The notes: generated by a model from the letters alone, not told the origin. 64,000 nucleotides of DNA from Aphanomyces cochlioides (GCA_019828595.1 JAHQRK010000011.1:310001-374000); one strand, 5' to 3'; shown: positions 1 to 10,050, counted from the stretch's first letter. Numbers and translations are program-made.

Positions 1-417
1 TAGACGTTGCCTCCATTTTAGCAGTCAAATCTCGGGGGATAATTTTGCATGACAATGTTTGCAGCTTCGGCAGCATACCGAATTTGTTCTATAAACGTCG
101 TACACTTTGTATGGATAGACCAAAGAGTTGCCCGATCCTTTCAAGAGGAATATGGAATTCCTTTCGAGATTGTGATTCAAAGCAGTATGTCTGAGGTAAT
201 CAGTGCTTTAACCAGTCTCTAAATAGTCCTCTTCACTGTCAAAAATATTCGCCTAACGACAACTCCCAACAACCATTTCGAAACTGGAGCAGTCAGTCCC
301 TCTTGCACTGCAAACGACTCCAGTTCATTTACCAGTAACTTGGTATCACTACGAACTTGCATGTTACTTTGAAAACGAAGACTCATTCATTGAGCTCTCA
401 TTCAACTTTGTGGAGCA
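1..417. other. No recognisable gene
   Basis: No convincing coding sequence, RNA or repeat is seen. A short open stretch on the minus strand near 20-120 could be an exon end of something outside the window, but it has no recognisable motif. Confidence 0.4.
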
Positions 418-720
418 TTATGCAGCGAAACCATCCTTTGCCTCGTCTTGTCCAAAAGTATTATGACCCACCTTCACATCGTCTTGACGCTTGATATTCG
501 CCTTCAAAATCGACGACCCGACATACGAAGCCATATCAGGATGCAAGGCAAAGTTATAGCGTGGAGAGTAAATGTAGACGGGATACGAGGGACGACGGTC
601 ACGGAAGGCGGTCATGTCACCTCGAGTGAGTTCTTGGGACGACTGCATGGTTGGTGAGTCGGCGGATCCTTCGGCCATGGCGACGGCGGCAACAAGCGCA
701 GACAAGATGCAGGTCTTCAT
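418..720 (-). CDS. Small secreted protein, FRDxRPSxPVYIY family (single-copy relative of the array gene)
   Basis: A 100-residue protein starting at the ATG whose first base is 720. Residues 1-18 (MKTCILSALVAAVAMAEG) form a signal peptide. The mature part carries the family core FRDRRPSYPVYIYSPRYNF and ends in FAA. The N-terminus is nearly identical to the proteins of the 27-46 kb array and the C-terminal half has diverged. The frame is open 16 codons further upstream, but those codons lie beyond the initiator at 730-744, so they should not be transcribed. No cysteines are present in the mature protein and no enzymatic motif is seen. Function is unknown; secretion is inferred from the signal peptide. 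It may be the progenitor or a descendant of the array gene. Confidence 0.75.
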   Translation of the reverse strand: MKTCILSALVAAVAMAEGSADSPTMQSSQELTRGDMTAFRDRRPSYPVYIYSPRYNFALHPDMASYVGSSILKANIKRQDDVKVGHNTFGQDEAKDGFAA

Positions 721-729
721 GGTAGACAG

Positions 730-744
730 CGAATGTCGAAATGA
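730..744 (-). promoter_or_regulatory. Oomycete-type initiator of the 418-720 gene
   Basis: On the minus strand this reads TCATTTCGACATTCG, close to the oomycete Inr plus flanking element (TCATTYYN.CAWTT). The expected start is the A of TCA, about 22 nt before the ATG. The same 15 bases occur at the same distance in every array unit. Confidence 0.65.
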
Positions 745-1220
745 GCGATCGTAGACTTGGGTTGCCACGATGGCAGCCGTTGGGGAGAATCCCGGTGACA
801 GCCATGGACTACGCGTGTCAAGTCAATGGAAAGATCAACAAGTTGTGGCTTCTTGCCAACTAAATCGGATGCGATTGATAGATAAGTATGGGGATGAGTT
901 GCCAACTGTAGAAAGCAATCAACACTCATGTCTTCTTGTTGATCGAGAATTCAACTGAAAGAAATCGCGGTAACCGCAAATAGCGAAAGTCCATGCTCAA
1001 ACGTTGAGTTGCTGGGCAATCGATGGGTTGTCTTGAAGAAAGAAGCCTAATACCAGGGACAAGCTCAATATTGTTGTTTCACTACAGTCGCATCAATGAC
1101 AACGAAGCAACATATCAACTTGCACCACACGGCAATCGAATTTGCTATTTTTCACCAATCCGAATCCTTTCGGTTGTTGATTGGCAATTCCATGTGTTGC
1201 AAACATGGACGTGCCGCTCG
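745..1220. other. Intergenic; left part resembles the array-unit promoter
   Basis: From 745 to about 830 the sequence is recognisably similar to the upstream region of the 731-bp array unit (for example the stretch around GCCATGGACTACGC). Beyond about 830 the similarity stops. Nothing coding is seen up to the next gene. Confidence 0.5.
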
Positions 1221-1250
1221 TGCATTTCTTTTGTTCGTGCCTCAAGGAAG

Positions 1251-1841
1251 ATGACGAAGCCTTCGAACAGCCTTCGTGCATTCGGTGAGCAATGCTTTGG
1301 ACTCACTCTTAGTTCCTACTTAGTGTGTTTTCTCCTGTTGGTGAGCATCGCTGGCAAGACTGACCAGGAAATATGCGCTTCTCCAACCTGTAATCGAGGT
1401 GGTTTCGACTCGATCAATATGGACATCGCGGTCTACATAGTCCCGTGCGTCGCACCGGACCTGAGCTGCTTTGCATACAATGTGCAAGGTGCATGCCCCT
1501 TTTCAAACTTGGTGGACTGCAGTAAAGTAGCGACTGGCACAATATCTCCTCCTTCAATGACAACTTCGGCACCATCGACAACATTTGAGCCGACTGCTAC
1601 ACCCACGACGGAACCACCTACAAATTCAGACAGAGCTCAAGGAGGAATGGGCCACAGTACTCCATACATCATTGGTGCTGCAGCAGCCGTCATACTAATC
1701 GGCGCCGTTGTATTCTTGGCTGTCAGACACATTCGACGAACTGCAAAGTCTTCTCGTGCAAATGGAATGCAAAATAGAGTTGCTTCACCTTCATGGGGTG
1801 CAGGTGGCTCCCTTACCCTAACGTCTCCTTCGATAGCCTAA
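1251..1841 (+). CDS. Single-pass membrane protein with Cys-rich ectodomain and Thr/Pro stalk
   Basis: A 196-residue protein from ATG 1251. The frame is open to 1023, but an initiator-like sequence (TGCATTTCTTTTGTTCG, 1221-1238) sits just before 1251, which favours the later start. Order: a hydrophobic N-terminal segment at about residues 18-34 (signal peptide or anchor), a short ectodomain with about six cysteines (including EICASPTC and a C..C..C run ending in VDCSK), a Ser/Thr/Pro-rich stalk (SPPSMTTSAPSTTFEPTATP) expected to be O-glycosylated, a transmembrane helix (YIIGAAAAVILIGAVVFLAV), then a basic cytoplasmic tail. The layout is that of a type I cell-surface protein. No named family is recognised. 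The Cys pattern is loosely like oomycete surface or elicitin-type proteins, but I would not assign it. Confidence 0.6.
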   Translation: MTKPSNSLRAFGEQCFGLTLSSYLVCFLLLVSIAGKTDQEICASPTCNRGGFDSINMDIAVYIVPCVAPDLSCFAYNVQGACPFSNLVDCSKVATGTISPPSMTTSAPSTTFEPTATPTTEPPTNSDRAQGGMGHSTPYIIGAAAAVILIGAVVFLAVRHIRRTAKSSRANGMQNRVASPSWGAGGSLTLTSPSIA

Positions 1842-1947
1842 ATCATAACGATATTACATGACATTGCTTTCTCCAAGCACAAGTACAGTGCTCCCCCACT
1901 TTTCATTTTACGCGACAAAGACTCAAAAGATAGTCCAAGCAGCGACT

Positions 1948-2604
1948 TTATTCGCTGTCAACATTCCCCGCATCGTCAAACAAACGGGATGCGATGAACG
2001 CAATGCATAATACAATTGCAATCAGACATTCGGGACTCGCCAGTGCAACCGAGTCAGAAGAGTGTAGGCTGAAAATCAAGGCAGCATATCGAATTGCAAG
2101 GACACTAAGCTTGTAACTTAGACCTTGCAATAGAGGCGTTTTGGATCGAAGCCTTCTCTGGACAACTACTCTCGGATTGAGCATGCCTTGCTCAATTGCA
2201 TCCATTGCTGGACTAGGGGAAAACATTTCGTGAAATAGGAACGAGATACGTGTTCTATTTCCTAGATGGAGTACGTTCCTCCATATATGAGCAAAGAAAC
2301 AACCATAGTCACTCGCTTCGAGTGGCCACTGGGAATTTGGAGGGGCCACAAACGGCGTCGTCATGTCGGAAACACTACGCACGCTTTCCATGTTGTTTTC
2401 CTCACCGTGGTCACCGCTGAAATATTCTCCAAAGAAGTTTTCCACATAAACCTTTTGCTTCGTGTTCTTGTGACCGACACACATTGTCGAGATTTTTCTC
2501 CATTCTTCGTCTTGAAATCCCCCAAGCAAGCAAGACAAAGAGTCGTGGAATGCAATGCCTAGAACACCGTTACGTCGAGAGGAGCAAAAGATTGCATGGA
2601 GCAT
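1948..2604 (-). pseudogene. Fragment of a CRN-type protein C-terminal module
   Basis: A 218-codon frame whose first half matches the C-terminal module of the broken CRN-NTPase at 26.1-26.5 kb: both read HAIF.SSRRNGV.GI.FHD.LSCLLG.FQDEEW.KI, then YVE.F. The protein lacks any header or NTPase part, and the similar frame simply starts near 2660 without a start-codon context. The second half (after about residue 105) has no counterpart that I can recognise and ends in a hydrophobic stretch. It is read as a truncated relic lying head to head with the CRN at 2758. A functional short protein cannot be excluded. Confidence 0.5.
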
Positions 2605-2757
2605 GATAGTTTTGAAGTGATGACATCGAGTGTTTGATTAGCTGTTCATTTGTATTTCAACCAGAGTAAAAATATCTCGAATATTTATTCAGAATCTGGT
2701 CATGACCACAAAATTTATATTTCAAAGTGATTCAACGACTAACGTCCATTTCCGAAT

Positions 2758-4005
2758 ATGCTGACTTTGTTCTGCGTCGTTGTTGGCGAGGAAAGACCAT
2801 TCCCTGTCGAGATTGATGGTGATAAGACCGTCGATCATCTCAAGAAGAAGATCAGGGAAGAGAACTCAAACACCATTCAGTGCGACGCAGATGCTCTGCT
2901 GCTTTATTTGGCGAAGAATGGGTTGAGCAGGGGTGAAGCGAGAGCTGCGACGGTTGACGACAATGGAAATATTCCAGGGTGCATCAAGATGGATGAACTC
3001 TTGAAAATCCAGCACAAGGACCACTTTGGAGTGAATTTTCAACCAGAAGAAGGGAAAATCTATGTATTGGTGTGGATTCCGGAAGATACCACGAGCGGGA
3101 TGTCTGCAGCGCCAATACCATTGATGTCTGCGGACCAAGCAGAGACAATATTGAAAAAGGTTCTCAAGGAACATGATGAAGAGGCTTCAGCATATTCGTT
3201 TTCCAAACTCAATACTGATAAGCAAGAGCGAATTGCCATGAAGATGCGCTTGACCACAAAACTTCCTGATGTCAAAGAACCAGTCGATGGCTCGATCGCC
3301 GGTTATTCGTGGATTCCGAATATCGCAGAGATCGACGAAAGTCAAAGAAGTTGCTACATGACGTACTTGCAGCAGCGATTGAAGAATCTACTTGATTGAG
3401 GTGACTTCTTTTTGGAAGACATTGCAGGCGATGAAAACCTTCTTGATGTCAAGGATCCAAGGCTTCCGTTTCCTATGAAAGGCACGGCGGATGTATTGCT
3501 CATCAATCGAAGATCGAAAAACCAACTATTTCCGCTGGCTGGAACCAGCGTGGTGATCGAGCTCAAGAAGAAGGTCGATCGGAGCCACATTCCTCAAGCG
3601 GTTGGTCAACTTGTCAGCTGCAGCATCAAGGCAGATCTCGACTCTTATCCACTGGGTTTGTTGACGGATTTAAACGACCACTGGGTTTTCTCTTGGTTCA
3701 GCAACAAACACGTTTTGACCCAGCCTACGTTGAAGTACCCGAAGAACGCGTTTGACTTTCTCGAGGCAGCCGTACTGGCACATACGAAGTCCCCTCCACC
3801 TCCTCCGTCATTCGTTACTTGTCCTCTCACGAAACTAAAGGTCGATGACTTTCTGTCCCAACAGGTTGATGCTGCTGCTGAAGAGATGATGGAGCGATGG
3901 GAATTGATGGCTGATGTGGTGGAGCCAGAATTTCTGATGCGAGGCATAGAGTATGCGCAACAATTGGTGCAATCGATGCCCATGTATGCTCACATGTATG
4001 CGTAA
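2758..4005 (+). pseudogene. Crinkler (CRN) effector with nuclease-like C-terminus, interrupted by an in-frame TGA
   Basis: Residues 1-108 form a classical CRN header: a ubiquitin-like N-terminus, the LYLAK motif (the LFLAK variant, residues 49-53), and IYVLVWIP (101-108), the equivalent of the HVLVxxP boundary motif. The frame stops at a TGA at 3397-3399, giving 213 residues, then continues in the same frame to 4005. The downstream part has GTAD followed about 23 residues later by VIELKKK (Asp near base 3490, Glu-x-Lys near 3559-3567) and a conserved Gln soon after. This fits the PD-(D/E)XK nuclease fold known from CRN C-termini. CRNs of this group are delivered into host cells and act in the nucleus (family knowledge). 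The break could be a pseudogenising mutation, a sequencing error, or a real end of a short protein. A CATTTCC initiator-like sequence lies directly before ATG 2758. Confidence 0.8.
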
Positions 4006-4173
4006 ATCTTTAAGACTCTGCAGGATTATCCAAGCAATTGTGGTAGACAGTGCTCTAATAATAGTCTAGGACGAGACGTTGAAGGACGTCATGATGATAC
4101 GAATGTGAATATGAAGTATGTGGACCATAAGATTGCTTGTCAGTATTGAGTTTGGAAAACGAATACGCTGAAG
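4006..4173. other. Spacer between CRN and transposon nest
   Basis: No gene or repeat recognised. Confidence 0.4.
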
Positions 4174-4267
4174 TGTCGTCTGAGTTTTAGCGGTCGTACG
4201 GGGAGCTAGTGGGGGGAGTTGTGTCTCCTTCTGCGACAAGAGGGAAAGAGAAGGGGGGGGTCGTTGT
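4174..4267 (-). repeat. Short duplicated piece of the second gypsy element's gag region
   Basis: These 94 bases are nearly identical, in the same orientation, to 14990-15085, the start of gag in the second gypsy element. The match ends exactly where the first element's LTR begins (4268). Confidence 0.75.
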
Positions 4268-4394
4268 TGTAACTGGGCGCAGAGGATATCAGGCGTGTGT
4301 GAACTGCGACTGAAGTGTAAGAGTGAGTTAAAGTTAAAGCAACCTAAGTCTTGTTCCTATCTTGTTTCTCGTTGGCTATCGCACAGCCTCGCTA

Positions 4395-5380
4395 TTATTC
4401 TGGCCATCTATGAACTGGCACCACATATGTGTGTTTGAACTGTGCAATATGAGCTTTACAAGATGCAGACCAAGCTCAACATGTAGTCGAAGGAAAATCT
4501 AAGAGGCCATTCATTGGAGCCGTATCGTTTTAAGCAATATTCACAGAGATTTGGCCAAGTGAATCGCCGACATGGAAATGATGCTTCCGCTATCCGGGGT
4601 AGGGTAAATGTACGGTACATACATAAGTTTAGTCATTCGATTTGATTAAAAAATATGTTATGATTTGTAAGCATTTATATTCAAATGTCAAATGTAGTAA
4701 ACATCTGCTTCTGAGTCAGATACCACTCTCAGCGCCGCATTGTATCTCATGCTCAACCATGTTAAAAGTCGCCTCAAAGTTCTCTCAGCGACTTCGATGT
4801 CATCTCTATATGAGAGTGATTCATAGTGTTGAACGATATTGCTACCCATCACGTAGATTCTGTGCCAGCAGCTTTGATGTGATGGGCAGTACAGATATGT
4901 TTCTCTCATAAACAATAGATCGCACAAGGGTTATGACGTCAGGATCATAAGTTGGGTCTCTATGCCTACACTTTCAACACATGAGACAGCATCGATGAAC
5001 TTTCTCCGGTCGCCAATTGAGTTTTATTCGGCTACAATCTCCAAAACGAGGGTCTGAGGGTCTCTGATATCCCACACGCCTCAGCAACAAGCTTCCGCAC
5101 AGTCTTTTGCCTACCAATGCGTGGTTTCTTTGCTTCGCGCAGGAAATGTGCATGGACGCGGACGACGATCAGTTTTTCTGGACGCGACAGGACATGCTTG
5201 ACACGGGGTATATCGGCCATCTCTTCTCCAAATGCGACGTGTGTGGTCTAGAATGAAAGCTGACATTCAGACGCAGAATTCATTTATTAAAATGAATCGT
5301 TCAATTTGTGTATGACGCTTTCTATGGTCGATCGAAGATTTTCAAAAATATTGGTGCCTGTTCTTAAGTGGCCAGAATAA
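4395..5380. mobile_element. Tc1/mariner-like DNA transposon (986 bp, non-autonomous)
   Basis: The element is inserted in the LTR and flanked by TA on both sides (4393-4394 and 5381-5382), the target duplication of the Tc1/mariner superfamily. The ends are inverted repeats: 12 perfect bases (TTATTCTGGCCA) and then an imperfect continuation, about 25 of 29 matching. Only a remnant of transposase-like coding is seen inside (5032-5220, minus), so it is probably an internally deleted or decayed copy. Confidence 0.8.
5032..5220 (-). pseudogene. Possible transposase N-terminus remnant
   Basis: A 62-codon frame inside the TA-flanked element. It contains RQKTVRKLVAEACGIS, which looks like the helix-turn-helix part of Tc1/pogo-type transposases. 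No DDE catalytic region follows. The assignment rests mostly on its position inside the element. Confidence 0.4.
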
Positions 5381-5668
5381 TAGGAGCTTCAACTTCTGTG
5401 ACCTCCCAAGGCCAGTCGTTCACACAGTAGAGCGCGGGGAACCGCTACTGCAGGGCGCCAGGTCTGTTCACAGACCGCGCCTTCATCTTATGTACCTGCC
5501 AGACATGGCACGGTTACATCCTCCCACACTTAGGGCGAAAGCCCGCAAGCTTTGCGGAGATGTCTCCCTCGCTGGGGGCATTCCATTGACAGTCCCGTCT
5601 GAAATAGGACTGTTGTGTTCCAATTGTCACATTGGCTCTCACTGAGCCAATCACGAACATTTTCGAAA

Positions 5669-6620
5669 ATGTACGCCGACGAAGAGGTCGATTACGAGTA
5701 CACGCCGCCCTCGCCCGATCTGGGCAGTCGCGAGCAAAGCGCAGCGCCGGCGCAGGGGCGCCCCAAATACCTTGAGTACCTTTGGATCCGTGAGGGCCAA
5801 ACTCGACTTGGCGACGGTGTCCACGCGCGTTGTCAGGCATCCGACACAGGATGCGATCTGACCTTCGATCAAATGCCAGGCTTTGCAGCCTCTCTCAGTG
5901 GCACGCCCGATCCGGGCAAGTTTCGAGATTTGTTGGCGCAATTGCCTTCTCGCCTGCGCGGCGAGTCAAAGATTGATTTTGCGGCGGGGTTGCCTTCGCA
6001 GTGACTTTGTGGGAAACCTGCAACCCCATCATCGTCGATATGGCCGAATGGCCTTCGATCCGACAAGACCAGCGCCGCTTTGGTAGTATGCGCGCGTTTG
6101 TACCTGTTTCTCTCTTGCGGGACGAAACGAAATTTGAGTACGTGGCCATCTGGGCCAACCGAATGCTAGCGCGTATTTCGCTTGATACCACGACGCGGCC
6201 CCACAACTACGCCAAGTTCCAAGAGCGTGTCGTTAATTTCGCGCGTGAGCGCCAAGGCTTGAAGGTACGCCTCGCTGCCGAGACCGTCGGAGCGATCGCT
6301 GTCGCGTACCAAAAGCTGAAAGTAGTCTATGTGAGTCTGGACCAAGGTCCGCTTCTCTCACCCATGTGTCCGTAGGAGCCGCCTCTGAATTATGCCCGAG
6401 AGGCGATACTCGCGGCCGTGCTGGCCCCAGCGCTGCGCGACAATCCGCGCGCCGTCATCACGCCCCTCGTTCTCGCTCTCGCTCGACCGAGCCTGAAGCG
6501 AAACGTTCGCGCCGGGAGGCGGGGCGTAGTCCGAGTCGGGACCGGCCGAGATATGCGCTGGACGAGCATCTTTATCAGCTGCGTGATGAAGTTGCACCCC
6601 TTCTTCAGTTCCTCAAACGG
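5669..6620 (+). pseudogene. Plus-strand ORF, antisense to gypsy element 1, with Arg/Ser-rich end
   Basis: From ATG 5669 the protein begins MYADEEVDYEYTPPSPDLG and runs to a stop at 6002-6004. A 1-nt frame change leads into a second good frame (5970-6375: LWETCNPIIVDMAEWPSIR and on). That frame may splice from GTGAGT (6331) to a CCGTAG acceptor (6375) into EPPLNYAREAILAAVLAPAL. A further frame change gives an RS-rich stretch (RSRSRSTEPEAKRSRREAG). It sits between integrase and the left LTR on the strand opposite to gag-pol, a position where some plant gypsy elements carry an extra antisense ORF. It may equally be gag of an unrelated element. No named domain is recognised. Confidence 0.4.
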
Positions 6621-6880
6621 AACGTAGTCCTGTTGGATCTTCGAGTAGAGCGCTTGAAGATGCGCGTCCACACGATCTCTCTCCTTCGCGAGACGCTCAA
6701 CAAATAGCTCGAGCTCCGAGCTCTTCTTGTAAAAACATTCGCGGTGAACATCCATCGCGCGGGCCCAGTTCTTCAAGCCCTCGGCGGTCGCCGCGTGTTG
6801 CTCGCAGAGCTTCGACATCTTCTCGAAGCGCGATTGCAAGTCGCGGCGCTTCTCGCGCTCAGTCTGGAGTTCATCTTGAA
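6560..6880 (-). other. Coiled-coil coding fragment fused to truncated integrase
   Basis: On the minus strand the frame reads LQDELQTEREKRRDLQSRF and continues as a charged heptad-like coiled coil for about 100 residues. It begins exactly where integrase stops (after SDRDPRFT at about 6881). It could be a gag or integrase-tail piece of another element, joined by recombination. Confidence 0.4.
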
Positions 6881-9280
6881 GGTAAACCGAGGGTCTCGAT
6901 CCGAGACGATACTGGACGGGAGTCCAAAATGACAATAGACGTTGTCAAAGAAAAGGCGGGCTGACTGCTCCGCCGTGACGGATGCTTTAACAGGCAGCGC
7001 GATCAAATACTTGGATGCGCGATCGACAAGGGGGAAGATACCCGTATTGCCCGACTTGTCACTGGGCAAGCCAAAAATGAAGTCCATACTGACGGACTCC
7101 CACAGTTCCAGTGGGACGTCGAGGCTCTGGAGCGGAGCCTGTGAGTGTGGGGCGGCCTTCACGGCCTGACATACGCCACACGATGCGACAAAACGTGCCA
7201 CCGCCTTATACAGGCGAGGCCACCAAAATGAACGGGCGACGGACAGATATGTCTTCTCGCGGCCAAAATGGCCGCCGCTCGGGGTGTCGTGAAATTCGCG
7301 GATGGTCTCCGCACGGAGAGTCGGGTCGCACGGCACAGCCACTCGTGGGGCGTCCCCCGGAGTGACTGAATACCACAACAAATCGTCGTGGAAGGTGAAA
7401 CGTCCGATCTGGACTACCTTGGTGGAAAGCGATTTGCCAGCGGTAATGGCATCCATCGTCCGGCTAAGGGCAGGATCCAGGCTGTACGCTCCTCGAATGC
7501 GATCAAACAAGTCCGAACGGACTTCGGATAGGGCAGACAGGCAGGGAGGTTCCTCCTCCGCTAGACAGCGCGACAGCGCGTCTGCAATGACGTTGGTACG
7601 ACTTGGTTTGTACTCAACAGTCATGTTGTATTCCGCGAAAAACGCGAGCCACCTGGCCATCCGGTCAGAGATGTGTGGCGAGTTCACAGCAGTCAGTAAG
7701 GACGCGTGATCCGTGTATACCGTAAACGGCTTCGAGCCGAGAAGGTAGATGCGGAATTTGACCAAGGCGTATTTCATCGCCAGTAATTCTAGGTCATGGA
7801 CCGGATAGTTGCGCTCAGCAGCGCGCAGCTGCCGTGATTGATAGGAGACGGGTCGGTCACGACCCTCGTCATCCTTTTGCATTGAGGCAGCAACCTATTG
7901 CTCGCACAGACGCATCACAGACGACCGAGAATGGTCGATTGAAGTCAGGCAACGCCAGGATCGGCGCTTGCGTGAGGCTAGCTTTGATGCCGTCAAAAGC
8001 CTCTTGACATGCTTGTGTCCAGTCCCACTGGACATCCTTCATTAGTAGCCGCGCCAGCGGCGTTGCGATGTCGGCAAAGTTCTTTGAAAACTTGTGTAGG
8101 TAGGTCGCAAGACCAAGCCAGCTGCGGAACTCTGTCACAGTGGTCGGGACAGGCCAAGTTGTGATCGTGGTGACTTTGGCCGGGTCTGGCCGACATCCAT
8201 TGATACCAACGTACTCCCCGAGTACTGGTATTTCTTCAACGCCGAACATACACTTCTGTAAGTTGGCATACAATCCTGCGTCTCGCAGCGTCTGAAAGAT
8301 CTGCCGCAGGTGTCCAAAATGGACTTGCACGTCGGTGCGATTCTTGTCTGCAGGCTGTGCACGTATATGTTGTCGAAGTACGACGGCGCAAAGTCGCGCA
8401 GCGGGCGCAACTTTTGCGTGACCATTCGGTTGAAGGTCGCTGGGGCATTAGCGATCCCTTGTGGCATCACCAGCCACTCCCACAGCATGCCCGATGGCGT
8501 CGAGACAGCTGTCTTGGGAATGTCACATGCGCGCATGAGGATTTGATAGAATCCATCGCGCAGATCGATCGTTGAGAAGATCGTCGAGCCACCCATGCTG
8601 TAAATGATGACATCTTTCCTGGGAATCGGCGTTTGCGCCTGGATGGTGGCTGCGTTCAGCTTGTTATAAGCGTGAACGATTCGGCAAGAGCCGCTAGGCT
8701 CCTTGACGCAAAAGGTCGGACTCGAGTGTGGCGACATACTCTCCCGTACGTGCCCCGCCTTCTTGCGTTCAGCGAAGAATGAGTCGATGAACTCGCCTTG
8801 CTCACGTGGTAGTGGCCACTGTCGAGTGACACACCACTTTGTCTCTGGCGTCAAGTCAATCTCATGACGCACGCCCTTGTCCTTGGGCAGTCTCGCAGGA
8901 ACTTCCTCCGGGAAGATATCCTCGTATTCCTTCACGAGGGGGTAAAACGGGCTCGTTCGGAGCCTTTCCCATACGCGAGAGTGTGCTGGCGGTGTCTCGC
9001 CAGCTACGTCCGGGTCCTCCGCGGACGTCGTATAGAGGTCAATCTCATCGACACTCTGTATCACTGCGATACTGGTGATGCGCTGGGAGCGCAGAGCACT
9101 TCTAAACTCGGCAAAGCTCATCTCTTCGAGCTTGCATATTTCTTCAGCTGTCTTCGGCAGCTCAGTCAAGTCGCAATGCGACAAAATGACATCTTCAACA
9201 AAGACGCGCCCAGACACGGGCAGCGTCGGCATAGGACTGCGCTCCAACGCATCCTCTTCAACAATCACGTCTCCGTGCAC
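6881..9280 (-). pseudogene. pol: gypsy element 1 pol: reverse transcriptase, RNase H, truncated integrase
   Basis: Three overlapping frames (8135-9280, 7869-8330, 6881-7882) are broken by frameshifts near 8330 and 7880. RT motifs are present: the IDL.P region, SPTFCVKEPSGSCR, STIDLRDGFYQI and LVMPQGIANAPATFNRMV. The catalytic YxDD box, however, reads YFDN, so the second catalytic Asp is lost. RNase H follows (VVCDASVRAIG, then TDHASL and NVIADALSR). Integrase has an HHCC zinc domain (CGVCQAV) and the start of the core (SMDFI), but it ends abruptly after SDRDPRFT, so the final catalytic Glu and the C-terminal domain are missing. Confidence 0.85.
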
Positions 9281-9956
9281 TCGTCCGTCGGTGCACTCGC
9301 GAAGGAGACTTTAAGCCCAGTCCATTGGGCATTACTCTTGTACACAGGCAACCCAGTCCGTCGGGTGTTTGCCCAAGTGTTGTTGAAGGCCTGACGGCCG
9401 ATATCTTCCTTGGAAGACATAGGACCGCCCTGGCGTGTCGACATTCCCGTAGCCGGGAGCTGACGCAGCGTAGCTAACTGCTCATCGCCAGCTGGCGAGG
9501 GGATGGGCTCATTACTCTCCATGCCCATACGGCTTTTGAGAAAGTCGGGGCCGACCTCATGGATGGTCTTGGCCCGCCAGTTTATGCAGGGCTGGTGTTC
9601 CTCCAACCAGCCCACGCCTAGGATGAGGTCCCAGCGCTCATCTAGGTCTATAACGAAGTAGTCTTCCAGACTACTGAACGTGCCAACCTGTGTTAACAGG
9701 CGCACTGATCTCTATGCCGAGGTCGACAGCGGCACGTCACCCAGCTTGACGCGCACAGTCTCACGTCACTGTGCGCGTCAAGCTGGGTGACGTGCCGCTG
9801 TCGACCTCGGCATAGAGGCTCGCATTCTCTTCGAGCGTCTGTCGACGGGCAAAATTCTTCAACGCTCCACAGTCGATTAAGACTCGGAGCTTTCAGGAGA
9901 AGCCCTCCACGGGCATCTCGACATGCAGCATCGTAGTATGCTGTCCCAGTTGACAC
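9265..9956 (-). pseudogene. gypsy element 1 protease region, disrupted by a palindrome
   Basis: The minus-strand frames give VLIDCGALKNF upstream (degenerate D-T/S-G-A catalytic site, here DCGA) and DLILGVGWLEEHQPCINW downstream, the second protease signature leading into RT. Between them lies the inverted repeat at 9710-9817, which breaks the frame. Confidence 0.65.
9710..9817. repeat. Perfect 50-bp inverted repeat with 8-base loop
   Basis: Bases 9710-9759 are the exact reverse complement of 9768-9817, separated by CTCACGTC. The arms are normal protease-region coding sequence, so this looks like a fold-back duplication, from template switching in reverse transcription or an assembly artefact. 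Confidence 0.9.
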
Positions 9957-10050
9957 AGTAATGTGTCAGAGGCTAGGTTCTGACGAACAGGCGGTATGCC
10001 GGAACGCTCTTCATCAGAGCCTAGAGTTGTCCCAGTAGGCGCGAGGCGAC

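Larger units (their letters stand above)
4268..5485 (-). repeat. Left LTR of gypsy element 1, split by a DNA transposon
   Basis: The two halves, 4268-4394 and 5383-5485, together match the 234-bp right LTR at 11212-11445 with few differences. Removing the insertion and one TA restores continuity. Confidence 0.85.

Noticed and set aside
39..55. Resemblance of VYIYAPHF in the SSP core to the peptide hormone angiotensin (positions are residues of the 104-residue protein)
   Set aside because: Only four or five residues agree. It is too short to mean anything without processing or activity data.
3397..3426. A very short intron removing the TGA in the CRN
   Set aside because: The GT..AG stretch available is about 27 bases, clearly shorter than all other introns in the window (38 or more), and the frame already continues without splicing.
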